Shown here: positions 1 through 7,808 of the stretch, piece after piece
Numbering within the stretch: position 1 is the stretch's first letter
Layout: every line of letters starts with the position of its first letter
Assembly (NCBI RefSeq): GCF_011045835.1
Contig: NZ_CP047349.1
Location: 1,054,001 to 1,118,000 of the forward strand
DNA length: 64,000 nt
Reading direction: 5' to 3'
DNA from: Proteus terrae subsp. cibarius
GTDB taxonomy: Bacteria; Pseudomonadota; Gammaproteobacteria; Enterobacterales; Enterobacteriaceae
Translations under genes and position numbers: made by a program
The notes under the pieces: generated by a model
Seen by the model: the letters and a program-made list of their open reading frames with translations, nothing else
What the model was told of the DNA's origin: nothing
The model's database searches: none

Positions 1-211
1 CTTCGACAACCACACCTGCGCCTTCATGACCAAGAATAGCAGGGAATACACCTTCAGGATCATCACCAGAAAGCGTAAAAGCGTCTGTATGGCAAACGCC
101 CGTGTGGCTGATTTTTATGAGTACTTCACCTGCTTTTGGTGGCATCACATCAACTTCAACGATTTTTAAAGGTTCTCCTGGTCCAAATGCGACCGCAGCA
201 CGAGATTTCAT
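1..211 (-). CDS. frmA: S-(hydroxymethyl)glutathione dehydrogenase, partial (N-terminus only)
   Basis: Only the first 70 or so codons lie in the window; the gene runs off the left edge. The translation begins [20 protein letters not shown] and contains THTGVCHTD and LGHEGAGVV, the zinc-cysteine and GHE motifs of class III zinc alcohol dehydrogenases. The family oxidises S-hydroxymethylglutathione to S-formylglutathione in glutathione-dependent formaldehyde detoxification. The ATG is preceded by AAGGA. It starts 19 bases after the frmR stop on the same strand, so the two probably form one operon controlled by FrmR. Other class III enzymes (adhC) are the same thing under another name. Confidence 0.9.
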   Translation of the reverse strand, partial: MKSRAAVAFGPGEPLKIVEVDVMPPKAGEVLIKISHTGVCHTDAFTLSGDDPEGVFPAILGHEGAGVVVE

Positions 212-230
212 GGTGTATCCTTTTTTGTTA

Positions 231-506
231 TTAACGCAGGTAAGTGCGGATAAGTGAAATAGCATCATCAACGGAATTTTTTTGATCTTCAGGAGAAGCG
301 ACGGCATCCATAAGACCTTCACGTAAATGACTTTCGAGCACACCGGCCATCAGGCCGTTGATAGCACCTCTGATGGCGGCAATTTGTTGTAATACCTGAC
401 CGCATTCGTTTTCATTTTCAAGGGCAGTTTCTAATGCAAGAAGTTGCCCTTTAATTTTTCTTACACGAGTTAACGCGGCTTTTTTTTCTGCTGGTGAGTG
501 TGGCAT
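231..506 (-). CDS. frmR: Formaldehyde-responsive repressor FrmR (CsoR/RcnR family)
   Basis: A 91-residue all-helical DUF156/CsoR-RcnR protein. Cys35 (in NECGQ) and His60 (in ESHLRE) match the residues the family uses to sense formaldehyde or metals, and the motif [14 protein letters not shown] is typical. FrmR represses frmRA until formaldehyde cross-links its Cys35 to the N-terminal Pro2; Pro2 is present here. The gene lies directly upstream of frmA on the same strand and has its own candidate operator just before the start codon. AAGGATT sits about seven bases before the ATG. The assignment to FrmR rather than RcnR rests on Pro2-Cys35-His60 and the frmA neighbour. Confidence 0.93.
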   Translation of the reverse strand: MPHSPAEKKAALTRVRKIKGQLLALETALENENECGQVLQQIAAIRGAINGLMAGVLESHLREGLMDAVASPEDQKNSVDDAISLIRTYLR

Positions 507-521
507 ACATAATCCTTAAAT

Positions 522-543
522 ATACTATAGGGGAGTATAGTAT
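522..543. promoter_or_regulatory. Candidate FrmR operator (inverted repeat with G-tract)
   Basis: ATACTATA (522-529) and its exact reverse complement TATAGTAT (536-543) flank GGGGAG. An AT-rich inverted repeat around a G-tract is the operator type of the CsoR/RcnR/FrmR family. It lies 16 bases upstream of the frmR start, where it would block the frmRA promoter. The repeat is seen directly; binding is inferred. Confidence 0.72.
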
Positions 544-697
544 TTAGAGGGGGGTATGTACAGAGAGAGCAATAATATGTGGAATGATGAGAATAAAAAT
601 GCTGGTGTGGAGCTTATTGCTCTTTGAGAGAAGGGGAATAAAAAAATGGAGAAGAAATGATATTTAGATAACAGATAGGAAAAACGTAAGAGACAAA

Positions 698-724
698 AAC
701 AAAAAAGACCCGCTATGCGAGTCT
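698..724 (-). terminator. Terminator of the tRNA operon
   Basis: On the minus strand AGACTCGC-ATA-GCGGGTCT is followed by a run of six T. It is 37 bases past the last tRNA-Leu and closes the operon. Its stem is nearly the same as that of the internal terminator at 858-882. Confidence 0.85.
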
Positions 725-760
725 TATCTGTTGATTCGTGATAAACACGTTAGTAATCAA

Positions 761-845
761 TGGTGCGGGAGGCGAGACTTGAACTCGCACACCTTGCGGC
801 GCCAGAACCTAAATCTGGTGCGTCTACCAATTTCGCCACTCCCGC
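761..845 (-). tRNA. tRNA-Leu (anticodon UAG), second copy
   Basis: An 85-nt tRNA with encoded CCA, GCGGGAG acceptor strand, long variable arm and anticodon loop TTTAGGT, giving anticodon UAG. By eye it is identical to the copy at 1303-1387. It is the last gene of the cluster and is separated from the preceding tRNA-Gln by a terminator-like hairpin, so its expression may depend on read-through or its own promoter. Confidence 0.97.
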
Positions 846-857
846 AACAACTTGGAG

Positions 858-882
858 AAAAAAAGACTCGCTCAGCGAGTCT
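858..882 (-). terminator. Internal terminator inside the tRNA cluster
   Basis: On the minus strand a perfect eight-base stem AGACTCGC / GCGAGTCT with loop TGA is followed by seven T. It lies between tRNA-Gln (896-970) and the last tRNA-Leu (761-845). The sequence has every mark of an intrinsic terminator, yet one tRNA gene follows before the second, similar terminator. Confidence 0.85.
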
Positions 883-895
883 CTCTTTCAAAATA

Positions 896-970
896 TGGCT
901 GGGATACCAGGATTCGAACCTGGGAATGCCAGGATCAAAACCTGGTGCCTTACCGCTTGGCGATATCCCA
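896..970 (-). tRNA. tRNA-Gln (anticodon UUG)
   Basis: A 75-nt tRNA with TGGGATATC acceptor/D-arm start, anticodon loop TTTTGAT (anticodon UUG) and encoded CCA. It is the third Gln gene of the operon. In E. coli this position is held by a CUG-reading glnV/glnX gene; here all three Gln genes are UUG. Confidence 0.97.
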
Positions 971-975
971 AAAAA

Positions 976-1052
976 TGGTGGCTATGACGGGATTCGAACC
1001 TGTGACCCCAACATTATGAGTGTTGTGCTCTAACCAGCTGAGCTACATAGCC
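976..1052 (-). tRNA. tRNA-Met (elongator, CAU)
   Basis: A 77-nt tRNA starting GGCTATGTAGCTCAG with anticodon loop CTCATAA and encoded CCA. It matches elongator tRNA-Met (E. coli metT/metU type) rather than initiator tRNA, whose 5' end is unpaired CGCGGG. It is the same as the copy at 1395-1471 by eye. Confidence 0.96.
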
Positions 1053-1084
1053 GTATTGAATCTAGCTGTCTTTCTGTTGAAAGA

Positions 1085-1159
1085 TGGCTGGGGTACCAGG
1101 ATTCGAACCTGGGAATGCCAGGATCAAAACCTGGTGCCTTACCGCTTGGCGATACCCCA
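1085..1159 (-). tRNA. tRNA-Gln (anticodon UUG)
   Basis: A 75-nt tRNA-Gln with 5' TGGGGTATCGCC, anticodon UUG and encoded CCA. It differs from the other two copies only in the acceptor pair (GGGGTA against GGGATA), with the compensating change on the 3' side, so base pairing is kept. Confidence 0.97.
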
Positions 1160-1200
1160 TCCGCTAATTCAATTGTCAACACACTTATTTATCAGAAATA

Positions 1201-1275
1201 TGGCTGGGATACCAGGATTCGAACCTGGGAATGCCAGGATCAAAACCTGGTGCCTTACCGCTTGGCGATATCCCA
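1201..1275 (-). tRNA. tRNA-Gln (anticodon UUG)
   Basis: A 75-nt tRNA-Gln with anticodon loop TTTTGAT and encoded CCA. By eye it is identical to the copy at 896-970. It is the third gene of the operon in transcription order. Confidence 0.97.
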
Positions 1276-1302
1276 ACTGATAAATTCTTGACGAGGTTAA
1301 AA

Positions 1303-1387
1303 TGGTGCGGGAGGCGAGACTTGAACTCGCACACCTTGCGGCGCCAGAACCTAAATCTGGTGCGTCTACCAATTTCGCCACTCCCGC
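1303..1387 (-). tRNA. tRNA-Leu (anticodon UAG), first copy
   Basis: An 85-nt class II tRNA with anticodon UAG and encoded CCA, corresponding to E. coli leuW. It lies seven bases after tRNA-Met in the transcript, the same Met-Leu start as the E. coli metT-leuW operon. Confidence 0.97.
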
Positions 1388-1394
1388 AAAAAGA

Positions 1395-1471
1395 TGGTGG
1401 CTATGACGGGATTCGAACCTGTGACCCCAACATTATGAGTGTTGTGCTCTAACCAGCTGAGCTACATAGCC
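1395..1471 (-). tRNA. tRNA-Met (elongator, CAU)
   Basis: The first gene of the tRNA operon, a 77-nt elongator tRNA-Met with anticodon loop CTCATAA and encoded CCA. A promoter with a GC-rich discriminator lies about 40 bases upstream. Confidence 0.96.
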
Positions 1472-1511
1472 ATCTTTTTTTTGCATAACCTTCGTCGGCG
1501 TTGCGGGGCGC

Positions 1512-1540
1512 ATTATGCGTATTACAGACAAATCCGTCAA
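1512..1540 (-). promoter_or_regulatory. Promoter of the tRNA operon with stringent discriminator
   Basis: On the minus strand TTGACG (-35, 1535-1540), a 17-base spacer, and CATAAT (-10, 1512-1517) are followed by GCGCCCCGC. A GC-rich discriminator after the -10 box is the mark of stable-RNA promoters that are shut down by ppGpp. Confidence 0.82.
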
Positions 1541-1742
1541 CTGCTTTTTGCATTAATTTTCGAGAAACGTGTCCGTTTGCTCGATGGTTAATCATTTTGT
1601 CGAAAAAAGATCCAAAAAACAACCTTGTTGATGAAAAATATCTCAAAGAATAAGGCGCAATAGTGTGTGAATAAAAAGAAAAAACAAAGCAGTAAGAGAA
1701 ATGATATTAAGTCAAAGAGGGGAAAGATGGAGAACAATGGGT

Positions 1743-1790
1743 ATAAAAAAAGAAATGAGGTGAAAAACTCACGCTACATTTCTTTTTCTT
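1743..1790 (-). terminator. Terminator downstream of nagC
   Basis: AAAGAAATG (1749-1757) pairs with CATTTCTTT (1777-1785), and an inner GTGA/TCAC stem strengthens the hairpin. On the minus strand it ends in a T-rich run. It lies about 100 bases past the nagC stop. A second, weaker AT-only hairpin (1865-1885) overlaps the nagC stop codon. Confidence 0.72.
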
Positions 1791-1882
1791 TGAATATTAC
1801 TGATTGAATTTTAGACTTATTTCACAATAAAAATCAGAAAAGTACAGATTCAACGCAAAAAGTATAATTTATCAACGATAAA

Positions 1883-3121
1883 TTACTTTTCTAACAGCTG
1901 TTGAAGTAATTCTCCGTTAAGCATCGCGCGTTTAGTCAAGGCAAAAGCCCCTATGGCAGAACGATGATCAAGCTCTGATGTGACGACAGGAAGCTCTTCT
2001 CTGAATTCTTTTAATACTTGTGTATTAATGCAACTTTGAATTGAGGGAAGTAAAACTTCAGCTGCTTCAGTCAATTCACCCGCTAAAACTACTTTTTGTG
2101 GGTTAAATAGGTTAATGGCAATTGCAATAGCTTTACCTAAGTGTAAACCCACTTGTTTGATGGTTTCGACTGCTAGTGGGTCATTTTTAACCGCGGCTCG
2201 ACAAATATCTTGGATTTGGCACTGTGTTGGCGATAAATACTGGCTTGGATAGCCTTGCTCTAATTGATAGCGCACTTTGGCTTCGATAGCTGTATTGGAT
2301 GCGATCGTTTCTAAACAACCAAAGTTACCACAATGGCAACGCTCACCTAGAGGATCGATTTGAATATGACCAATCTCGCCTAAGTTACCACGTTGATTGA
2401 GCAGAATTTTATTATTAATAATAACACCAGCACCTGCACCACGATGGATCCGGACTAGTAATGAGTCTTCACAATCTCTTGTAGCACCAAAATAGTTTTC
2501 AGCTAGTGCAAGACTGCGAATATCATGCCCAGCATAGCAAGGCAGGCTAAAACGTTTTTCTAAGCTATTTACAAGAGCCCAATTATCCACTTTCATATGA
2601 GGCATATAACGAACAATGCCTTTATTTGGATCAACAAGACCGGGTAAGATCACAGAAATTGAAATAAGCTCACGAATACGACGCTGATTTTGTTTAATAA
2701 AATCATCAATTGCATTGATAAGCAGAGCCTCAACTTCATTTTGAGTACTTTGCTCTAAAGGGTAGTGTTGCTCAATGATGACTTTTCCACTTAAATCATA
2801 AAGAGCAACAGTGGCATCATTACGCCCTAATCGCACACTGACGGTATTAAAATTACGGTGTTCAACAATAATAGAAATTGCGCGACGTCCACCAGTTGAT
2901 GCTTGTTGATCAACTTCTTTAATTAAGCCTCGTTCAAGCAACTGACGAGTAATTTTAGTCACACTGGCTGGCGCTAGTTGGCTTTGTTCGGCTATTTGGA
3001 TACGGGAAATTGGCCCGTGTTGATCAATCAGTCGATACACAATCGCACTGTTAAGTTGTTTAACAAGATCGATATTGCCAATTTGCGTTTCAGTGTTGTT
3101 ATGACTCATCAGCATATACAT
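1883..3121 (-). CDS. nagC: N-acetylglucosamine repressor NagC (ROK family)
   Basis: NagC represses the nag genes and other amino-sugar genes and is released by GlcNAc-6-phosphate. The N-terminal winged helix-turn-helix is clear (SRIQIAEQSQLAPASVTKIT), and the ROK sugar-binding fold follows with the zinc motif CHCGNFGCLET. The product as read is 412 residues against about 406 in E. coli. An internal ATG giving MSHNNTETQ is an equally good start and would fit the usual length better. It follows nagA after seven bases and is the last gene of nagBAC. NagC binding sites are proposed upstream of nagB/nagE and chiP in this window. Confidence 0.95.
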   Translation of the reverse strand: MYMLMSHNNTETQIGNIDLVKQLNSAIVYRLIDQHGPISRIQIAEQSQLAPASVTKITRQLLERGLIKEVDQQASTGGRRAISIIVEHRNFNTVSVRLGRNDATVALYDLSGKVIIEQHYPLEQSTQNEVEALLINAIDDFIKQNQRRIRELISISVILPGLVDPNKGIVRYMPHMKVDNWALVNSLEKRFSLPCYAGHDIRSLALAENYFGATRDCEDSLLVRIHRGAGAGVIINNKILLNQRGNLGEIGHIQIDPLGERCHCGNFGCLETIASNTAIEAKVRYQLEQGYPSQYLSPTQCQIQDICRAAVKNDPLAVETIKQVGLHLGKAIAIAINLFNPQKVVLAGELTEAAEVLLPSIQSCINTQVLKEFREELPVVTSELDHRSAIGAFALTKRAMLNGELLQQLLEK

Positions 3122-3128
3122 CCATTAG

Positions 3129-4289
3129 TTATTCAGTTATTTCGATACCATTGACAAACGTTGTACAAAGGTTGAAGTCCTTATCAAAAGAAGCAAGGTT
3201 AGCAATTTTTCCAGCTTCAATTGTTCCCAATTCTTTTTCCATTCCAATTGCACGAGCAGGATACAGTGTTGCCATCCGCAATGTTTCATCTAATGGAATG
3301 CCTACATGGATCACGCTATTTTTAATTGCACCAATCATGGTTAGTGATGATCCGCTTAATGTGCCATCTGCATCGACACAAAGGCCATTACGATAATATA
3401 TGGTTTTACCAGCAAAAACGAAGCTATCCATCTCATTTTTGCTAGGATCAAGCCCTGCAGGCGCAGTTGCGTCTGTGACTAAAAGTAGTTTTTCGCCTTT
3501 CAAACGCTTACTGTTACGAATATTTGCCCATGAAACATGTAAACCATCAGCAATGATACCAGCATAAACTTCAGGTGTATCATAAATGGCACCTACAAGT
3601 CCTGGGCCTCTGCCTGTAATATAAGGCATTGCGTTGTAAAGGTGAGTCGATAATGAGATACCATTACGAAATCCTTTACGTGCTTCTTCATAAGTTGAAT
3701 TAGAGTGACCGGCAGAAACAATGATACCTGCTTTGATTAATTGACGAACATACTTTTCATCAACCATTTCTGGTGCAAGGGTGATTTTGGCGATGACATC
3801 AGCGTTATCGCACAAATAGCTAATCATCTGAGCACTCGGTTGACGAATAAATTGTGGATCATGAGTCCCTTTTTTAATCACATTGATATATGGGCCTTCT
3901 AAATGTAATCCCAACACTTTATTTTCATGTTTCTTCATATAAGCACGCGTTGCTTCAATGCCTATTTTCATCAATTCATCAGAACAGGTAATTAACGTTG
4001 GTAAATAGCTAGTGCAACCTAAGCGTTCATTCGCTTTTTGCATAATTTCTAATGTTTCAACGGTGACATTTTCAGGCGTATCATTAAATTGCACACCACC
4101 ACAACCATTTACCTGTAAATCAATAAAACCAGGAGAGACAATTGCACCTTTCATATCACGAACAGCGATATCTTTTGGCAGTTGATCCTGTGGGCAAACC
4201 TGCTCAATACGGGAGCCGTTAATAATAATGGCGTGGTTTTCTAAACGGTCGTAACCTGTATAAATAACAGCATTTGTTAAGGCAAACAT
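3129..4289 (-). CDS. nagA: N-acetylglucosamine-6-phosphate deacetylase
   Basis: NagA removes the acetyl group from GlcNAc-6-phosphate in the cytoplasm to give glucosamine-6-phosphate for NagB. It is a metal-dependent amidohydrolase. The sequence shows [19 protein letters not shown] near the N-terminus, the metal-binding HLEGPYIN and the conserved VSAGHSN and STHLYNAM. The catalytic Asp lies in [11 protein letters not shown]. Length (386) is normal. It sits between nagB and nagC on the same strand. Removing GlcNAc-6-P, its substrate, is what lets NagC return to repression. Confidence 0.96.
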   Translation of the reverse strand: MFALTNAVIYTGYDRLENHAIIINGSRIEQVCPQDQLPKDIAVRDMKGAIVSPGFIDLQVNGCGGVQFNDTPENVTVETLEIMQKANERLGCTSYLPTLITCSDELMKIGIEATRAYMKKHENKVLGLHLEGPYINVIKKGTHDPQFIRQPSAQMISYLCDNADVIAKITLAPEMVDEKYVRQLIKAGIIVSAGHSNSTYEEARKGFRNGISLSTHLYNAMPYITGRGPGLVGAIYDTPEVYAGIIADGLHVSWANIRNSKRLKGEKLLLVTDATAPAGLDPSKNEMDSFVFAGKTIYYRNGLCVDADGTLSGSSLTMIGAIKNSVIHVGIPLDETLRMATLYPARAIGMEKELGTIEAGKIANLASFDKDFNLCTTFVNGIEITE

Positions 4290-4331
4290 ACCTTTGTCTC
4301 CTGATAAGGGAAGTCAATCTAAAAAGCCGAT

Positions 4332-4355
4332 ATCAGCCAGCAAATTCTGGCTGAT
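4332..4355 (-). other. Stem-loop in the nagB-nagA intergenic region
   Basis: ATCAGCCAG and CTGGCTGAT form a perfect nine-base stem around a six-base loop in the 124-base gap between nagB and nagA. A short T run follows after GCC on the minus strand. It may act as a partial terminator or as an RNA-processing or stability element that sets the ratio of NagB to NagA. The structure is seen; the role is inferred. Confidence 0.6.
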
Positions 4356-4413
4356 AAGTAAGAGAGCTTAGCCTTTTCCGCTACTTAATCAGTAGGTACT
4401 TATTTTACTAAAC

Positions 4414-5220
4414 TTAGTCTTGGTATTTCTGACACTCTTGCGCTTCAATCTGTTGGAAGTAACGCAATGTTTTTACACGTAATTCCATTGTTGCAGGATC
4501 ATCACACACTAAAATTGCTTTAGGGTGAAGTTGAACACAGGAAATCGTCCATAAATGGTTAACAGCGCCTTCTGTTGCAGCATGTACTGCTTGCGCTTTA
4601 TTAAAACCAGTTGCCAAAATCATTAATTCTTCAGCGTCTAATAATGTGCCTACACCAACTGTCAGTGCATATTTAGGAACATGATTAACATTATTGTCGA
4701 AGAAACGTGAATTTGCTAAGCGTGTATCTTCAGTTAGCGTTTTCATTCGAGTGCGTGAAGAGAGTGATGACGCAGGTTCATTAAACGCAATGTGACCGTC
4801 GTTACCTACACCGCCCATAAACAGATTGATTTTGCCATAAGACTTGATTTTAGCTTCATAGCGTTCGCATTCTGCTTGTGGATCTTCAGCATTACCATTT
4901 AATAAATTGATATTTTCATCTTTAATATCAATATGATTAAAGAAGTTTTCATACATAAATGTACGATAACTTTGTGAATGATCTGATGGAATACCAACAT
5001 ATTCATCCATATTGAATGTCACAACGTGTTGGAAGCTGACTTTTCCTGCACGATGTAATTCAATTAACTCTTTATATGTCGCCAATGGCGTGCCACCAGT
5101 CGGTAAACCAAGTACGAAAGGGCGCTCTGCTGTTGGATTAAACGCGTTGATTTTCTCAACGATATAATTTGCAGACCACTTACCAACTTGTTTTGCCGTG
5201 GATAGGGGGATTAACCTCAT
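4414..5220 (-). CDS. nagB: Glucosamine-6-phosphate deaminase
   Basis: NagB converts glucosamine-6-phosphate to fructose-6-phosphate and ammonia, sending amino sugar into glycolysis. The start is taken at [15 protein letters not shown], matching known NagB proteins; a longer reading needs an upstream TTG. GAGG lies eight bases before the chosen ATG. Family motifs seen are [17 protein letters not shown] (catalytic Asp), [18 protein letters not shown] and the lid-region [13 protein letters not shown] [14 protein letters not shown]. Length is 268 residues against 266 in E. coli. It is the first gene of nagBAC and divergent from nagE. Confidence 0.96.
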   Translation of the reverse strand: MRLIPLSTAKQVGKWSANYIVEKINAFNPTAERPFVLGLPTGGTPLATYKELIELHRAGKVSFQHVVTFNMDEYVGIPSDHSQSYRTFMYENFFNHIDIKDENINLLNGNAEDPQAECERYEAKIKSYGKINLFMGGVGNDGHIAFNEPASSLSSRTRMKTLTEDTRLANSRFFDNNVNHVPKYALTVGVGTLLDAEELMILATGFNKAQAVHAATEGAVNHLWTISCVQLHPKAILVCDDPATMELRVKTLRYFQQIEAQECQKYQD

Positions 5221-5418
5221 AGTAACCTCATAGAAAAAAGACAAATCTGATAACTCAGTAACGTGTTATTTCATCGTGTGATTATCAGTGGCTCATCTAT
5301 AACACGAATTTCTTTTCATTTTTAGCTGATGATCGAAATGTCCCGCCAAAAGATATTTTTAATCATAAAATAAGCTTTCTGACTTAGCCAGCATTTCAGC
5401 TAAAAATTATACGACATT

Positions 5419-5434
5419 AGTGACTTTAATCACA
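5419..5434. promoter_or_regulatory. Candidate CRP site between nagB and nagE
   Basis: AGTGA-CTTTAA-TCACA matches the CRP consensus TGTGA-N6-TCACA at nine of ten positions. A CRP site between divergent nagB and nagE promoters is known in E. coli, so position and sequence agree. Confidence 0.7.
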
Positions 5435-5445
5435 AATTATGACTA

Positions 5446-5469
5446 ATTAATTTGCGATACGAAATAATT
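5446..5469. promoter_or_regulatory. Candidate NagC operator upstream of nagE
   Basis: AATTAATTTGCGATACGAAA begins an imperfect palindrome, AT-rich arms around GCGATACG. It resembles the E. coli nagE operator read in the opposite sense. A second, weaker candidate, TTATTTCATCGTGTGATTA, lies near 5266-5284 on the nagB side. Two such sites would fit the known NagC looping between nagE and nagB. Confidence 0.55.
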
Positions 5470-5574
5470 TTTTTAGACTAAAAATGGAATTAAATAATTA
5501 GCTCATCAATTTTATTATAAAATATGAATGAGTATGAATAAGATCCCGCATAGGGGCTATCCAAGGGGGAGTTT

Positions 5575-7617
5575 GTGAATATTTTAAGTTATCTGCAGAA
5601 GATAGGACGGGCACTGATGGTGCCTGTTGCTACATTACCTGCAGCAGCAATTCTGATGGGGATTGGCTACTGGATTGACCCAGTAGGCTGGGGTGGCGAT
5701 AACGCGCTTGCTGCCTTACTTATCAAATCTGGTGCTGCTATCATCGACAATATGTCAGTCTTGTTTGCTATTGGTGTTGCTTATGGTATGTCGAAAGACA
5801 AAGACGGTGCTGCCGCTTTAACAGGATTTGTAGGGTTTTTAGTCGTGACAACGCTTTGCTCTCCAGCAGCAGTGTCAATGATCAAAGGCCTGCCTTTAGA
5901 AGAGGTTCCAGTTGCTTTTGGTAAAATAAATAACCAGTTTGTTGGGATCTTGGTTGGTGTACTTTCTGCCGAGCTTTATAATCGCTTTAGTAGCGTTGAA
6001 CTGCCTCGCGCACTGTCATTCTTTAGTGGCCGTCGTTTAGTTCCTATTCTAACCTCATTTTTAATGATCATCGTCGCCTTTATTCTGATGTATATCTGGC
6101 CTGTGATTTATGGCGGATTAGTCAGCTTCGGTGAAAGCATTAAAGATATGGGAGCATTAGGTGCGGGTATCTACGCATTCTTTAACCGTTTATTAATTCC
6201 GGTCGGTCTACATCATGCGTTGAACTCTGTATTCTGGTTTGACGTTGCAGGTATTAACGATATTCCTAACTTCCTAGCAGGTCAGCAAGCTATCGATTCT
6301 GGCTTAGCAACTGTGGGTGTAACCGGTCGTTATCAAGCTGGTTTCTTCCCAGTAATGATGTTTGGTTTACCGGGTGCGGCTCTTGCGATCTATCACTGTG
6401 CACGTAAAGAGAACAAAGCAAAAGTTGCTGGTATCATGATTGCAGGTGCATTTGCTGCCTTCTTCACAGGTATTACTGAACCGCTTGAATTCTCCTTTAT
6501 GTTCGTAGCACCTGTGCTCTATGTTATTCACGCATTCTTAATGGCGATTTCTGTTTATATCGCTGCAAGTATGGAGTGGATTTCAGGGTTCGGCTTTAGT
6601 GCAGGCTTAGTGGATATGTTCTTATCTTCACGTAACCCACTGGCTGTTCATTGGTATATGCTGATTGTTCAAGGTATTGTTTTCTTCTTTATCTATTACG
6701 GTATTTTCCGTTTCACTATCACCAAATTCAACTTGAAAACTCCGGGTCGTGAGGATGACGTGGTTGGTGATGAAACTGCTGATGGTTATGATGAAGATAT
6801 CAAAACAGCGCCAGCAAATAGTAAAGAAGGTATTCAACAAGAAGCTCGTCAATATATTGCGGCTATCGGTGGCTCAGATAACTTAACGGGCATTGATGCT
6901 TGTATTACCCGTTTACGCTTAAATGTAAAAGATGCCACAGTTGTTAATGATGCCTATGCAAAACGTTTAGGCGCATCAGGTGTTATTCGCTTAAACAAAC
7001 AAAGTGTTCAAGTGATTGTGGGTACACGAGCTGAATTAGTCGCTAACGCTATGCGTGATGTATTAACACAAGGCCCAGTTGCCGCTTATGAAGGTACATC
7101 TGCTTCAACTGTGTCTACTGAAAAAACACCGGTAAAACAAGCTAATGCTAATGCAAAAGTGTTACTTGAAATGATTGCGCCTTTTGATGGTGAAGTTGTG
7201 GCATTGAAAGATGTACCAGATGAAGCGTTCTCTAGTGGTGTTGTTGGGGATGGTATAGCAATCAAACCAACCTCTAATATCGTGATGGCGCCTGCGACAG
7301 GTACTGTTGTTAAGATTTTTGATACAAACCATGCATTTTGTATCGAGACTGACAATGGTGTCGAAATCATTGTGCATATGGGAATTGATACCGTTGCATT
7401 AGGTGGCAAAGGCTTTAAGCGTTTAGTTGAAGAAGGTGCAGACGTTAAAGTCGGTCAACCTATTTTAGAATTAGATCTTGAATATTTGAACGCTAATGCC
7501 AAATCGATGATAAGCCCTGTCATTGTTAGCAATATCGATGATTTTGATAAGATTGCTGAACAAGTTGCCGGTGTTGTCGTTGGAAATAAAACGGTTATCT
7601 ACAACGTGTTAAAATAA
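5575..7617 (+). CDS. nagE: PTS N-acetylglucosamine-specific EIICBA transporter
   Basis: NagE imports GlcNAc across the inner membrane and phosphorylates it at C6. The 680-residue protein carries three fused PTS domains. EIIC comes first (about 1-390, hydrophobic, with NRLLIPVGLHHALN and GITEPLEFSFMF). EIIB follows, with the phospho-Cys at residue 443 in GIDACITRLRL. EIIA is last, with the phospho-His at residue 601 in EIIVHMGIDTV. It begins with GTG, as in E. coli, after the strong ribosome site AAGGGGGAG. It is divergent from nagBAC and probably controlled by NagC and CRP. Confidence 0.97.
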   Translation: MNILSYLQKIGRALMVPVATLPAAAILMGIGYWIDPVGWGGDNALAALLIKSGAAIIDNMSVLFAIGVAYGMSKDKDGAAALTGFVGFLVVTTLCSPAAVSMIKGLPLEEVPVAFGKINNQFVGILVGVLSAELYNRFSSVELPRALSFFSGRRLVPILTSFLMIIVAFILMYIWPVIYGGLVSFGESIKDMGALGAGIYAFFNRLLIPVGLHHALNSVFWFDVAGINDIPNFLAGQQAIDSGLATVGVTGRYQAGFFPVMMFGLPGAALAIYHCARKENKAKVAGIMIAGAFAAFFTGITEPLEFSFMFVAPVLYVIHAFLMAISVYIAASMEWISGFGFSAGLVDMFLSSRNPLAVHWYMLIVQGIVFFFIYYGIFRFTITKFNLKTPGREDDVVGDETADGYDEDIKTAPANSKEGIQQEARQYIAAIGGSDNLTGIDACITRLRLNVKDATVVNDAYAKRLGASGVIRLNKQSVQVIVGTRAELVANAMRDVLTQGPVAAYEGTSASTVSTEKTPVKQANANAKVLLEMIAPFDGEVVALKDVPDEAFSSGVVGDGIAIKPTSNIVMAPATGTVVKIFDTNHAFCIETDNGVEIIVHMGIDTVALGGKGFKRLVEEGADVKVGQPILELDLEYLNANAKSMISPVIVSNIDDFDKIAEQVAGVVVGNKTVIYNVLK

Positions 7618-7670
7618 ATTCTATCTAGATATTTAATCCTCTATAAAGAGATGGTTAAATAAGACGATAA

Positions 7671-7704
7671 AACGGGGAGTCTTTCGAACTTCCCGTTTTT
7701 TTAT
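7671..7704 (+). terminator. Terminator of nagE
   Basis: AACGGGGAGT pairs with ACTTCCCGTT (one G-T pair) around a seven-base loop and is followed by seven T. Confidence 0.88.
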
Positions 7705-7808
7705 CTCTATTTTGATAAATATCTCAGGGGTGTATTTAGCTAAGGTATTTATGAAACCTGCTTATTGGATTATAGTGGGTTAATTATGCGTTTTGCTTTG
7801 AGGAAAAA

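Noticed and set aside
731..1646. Several open frames of 65-100 codons on both strands over the tRNA cluster
   Set aside because: They are read through tRNA genes and repeat because the tRNAs repeat; there are no ribosome sites and no protein family.
1865..1885. TAATTTATC-AAC-GATAAATTA hairpin as the nagC terminator
   Set aside because: It is AT-only and overlaps the stop codon; the hairpin at 1743-1790 is far stronger, so that one was listed.
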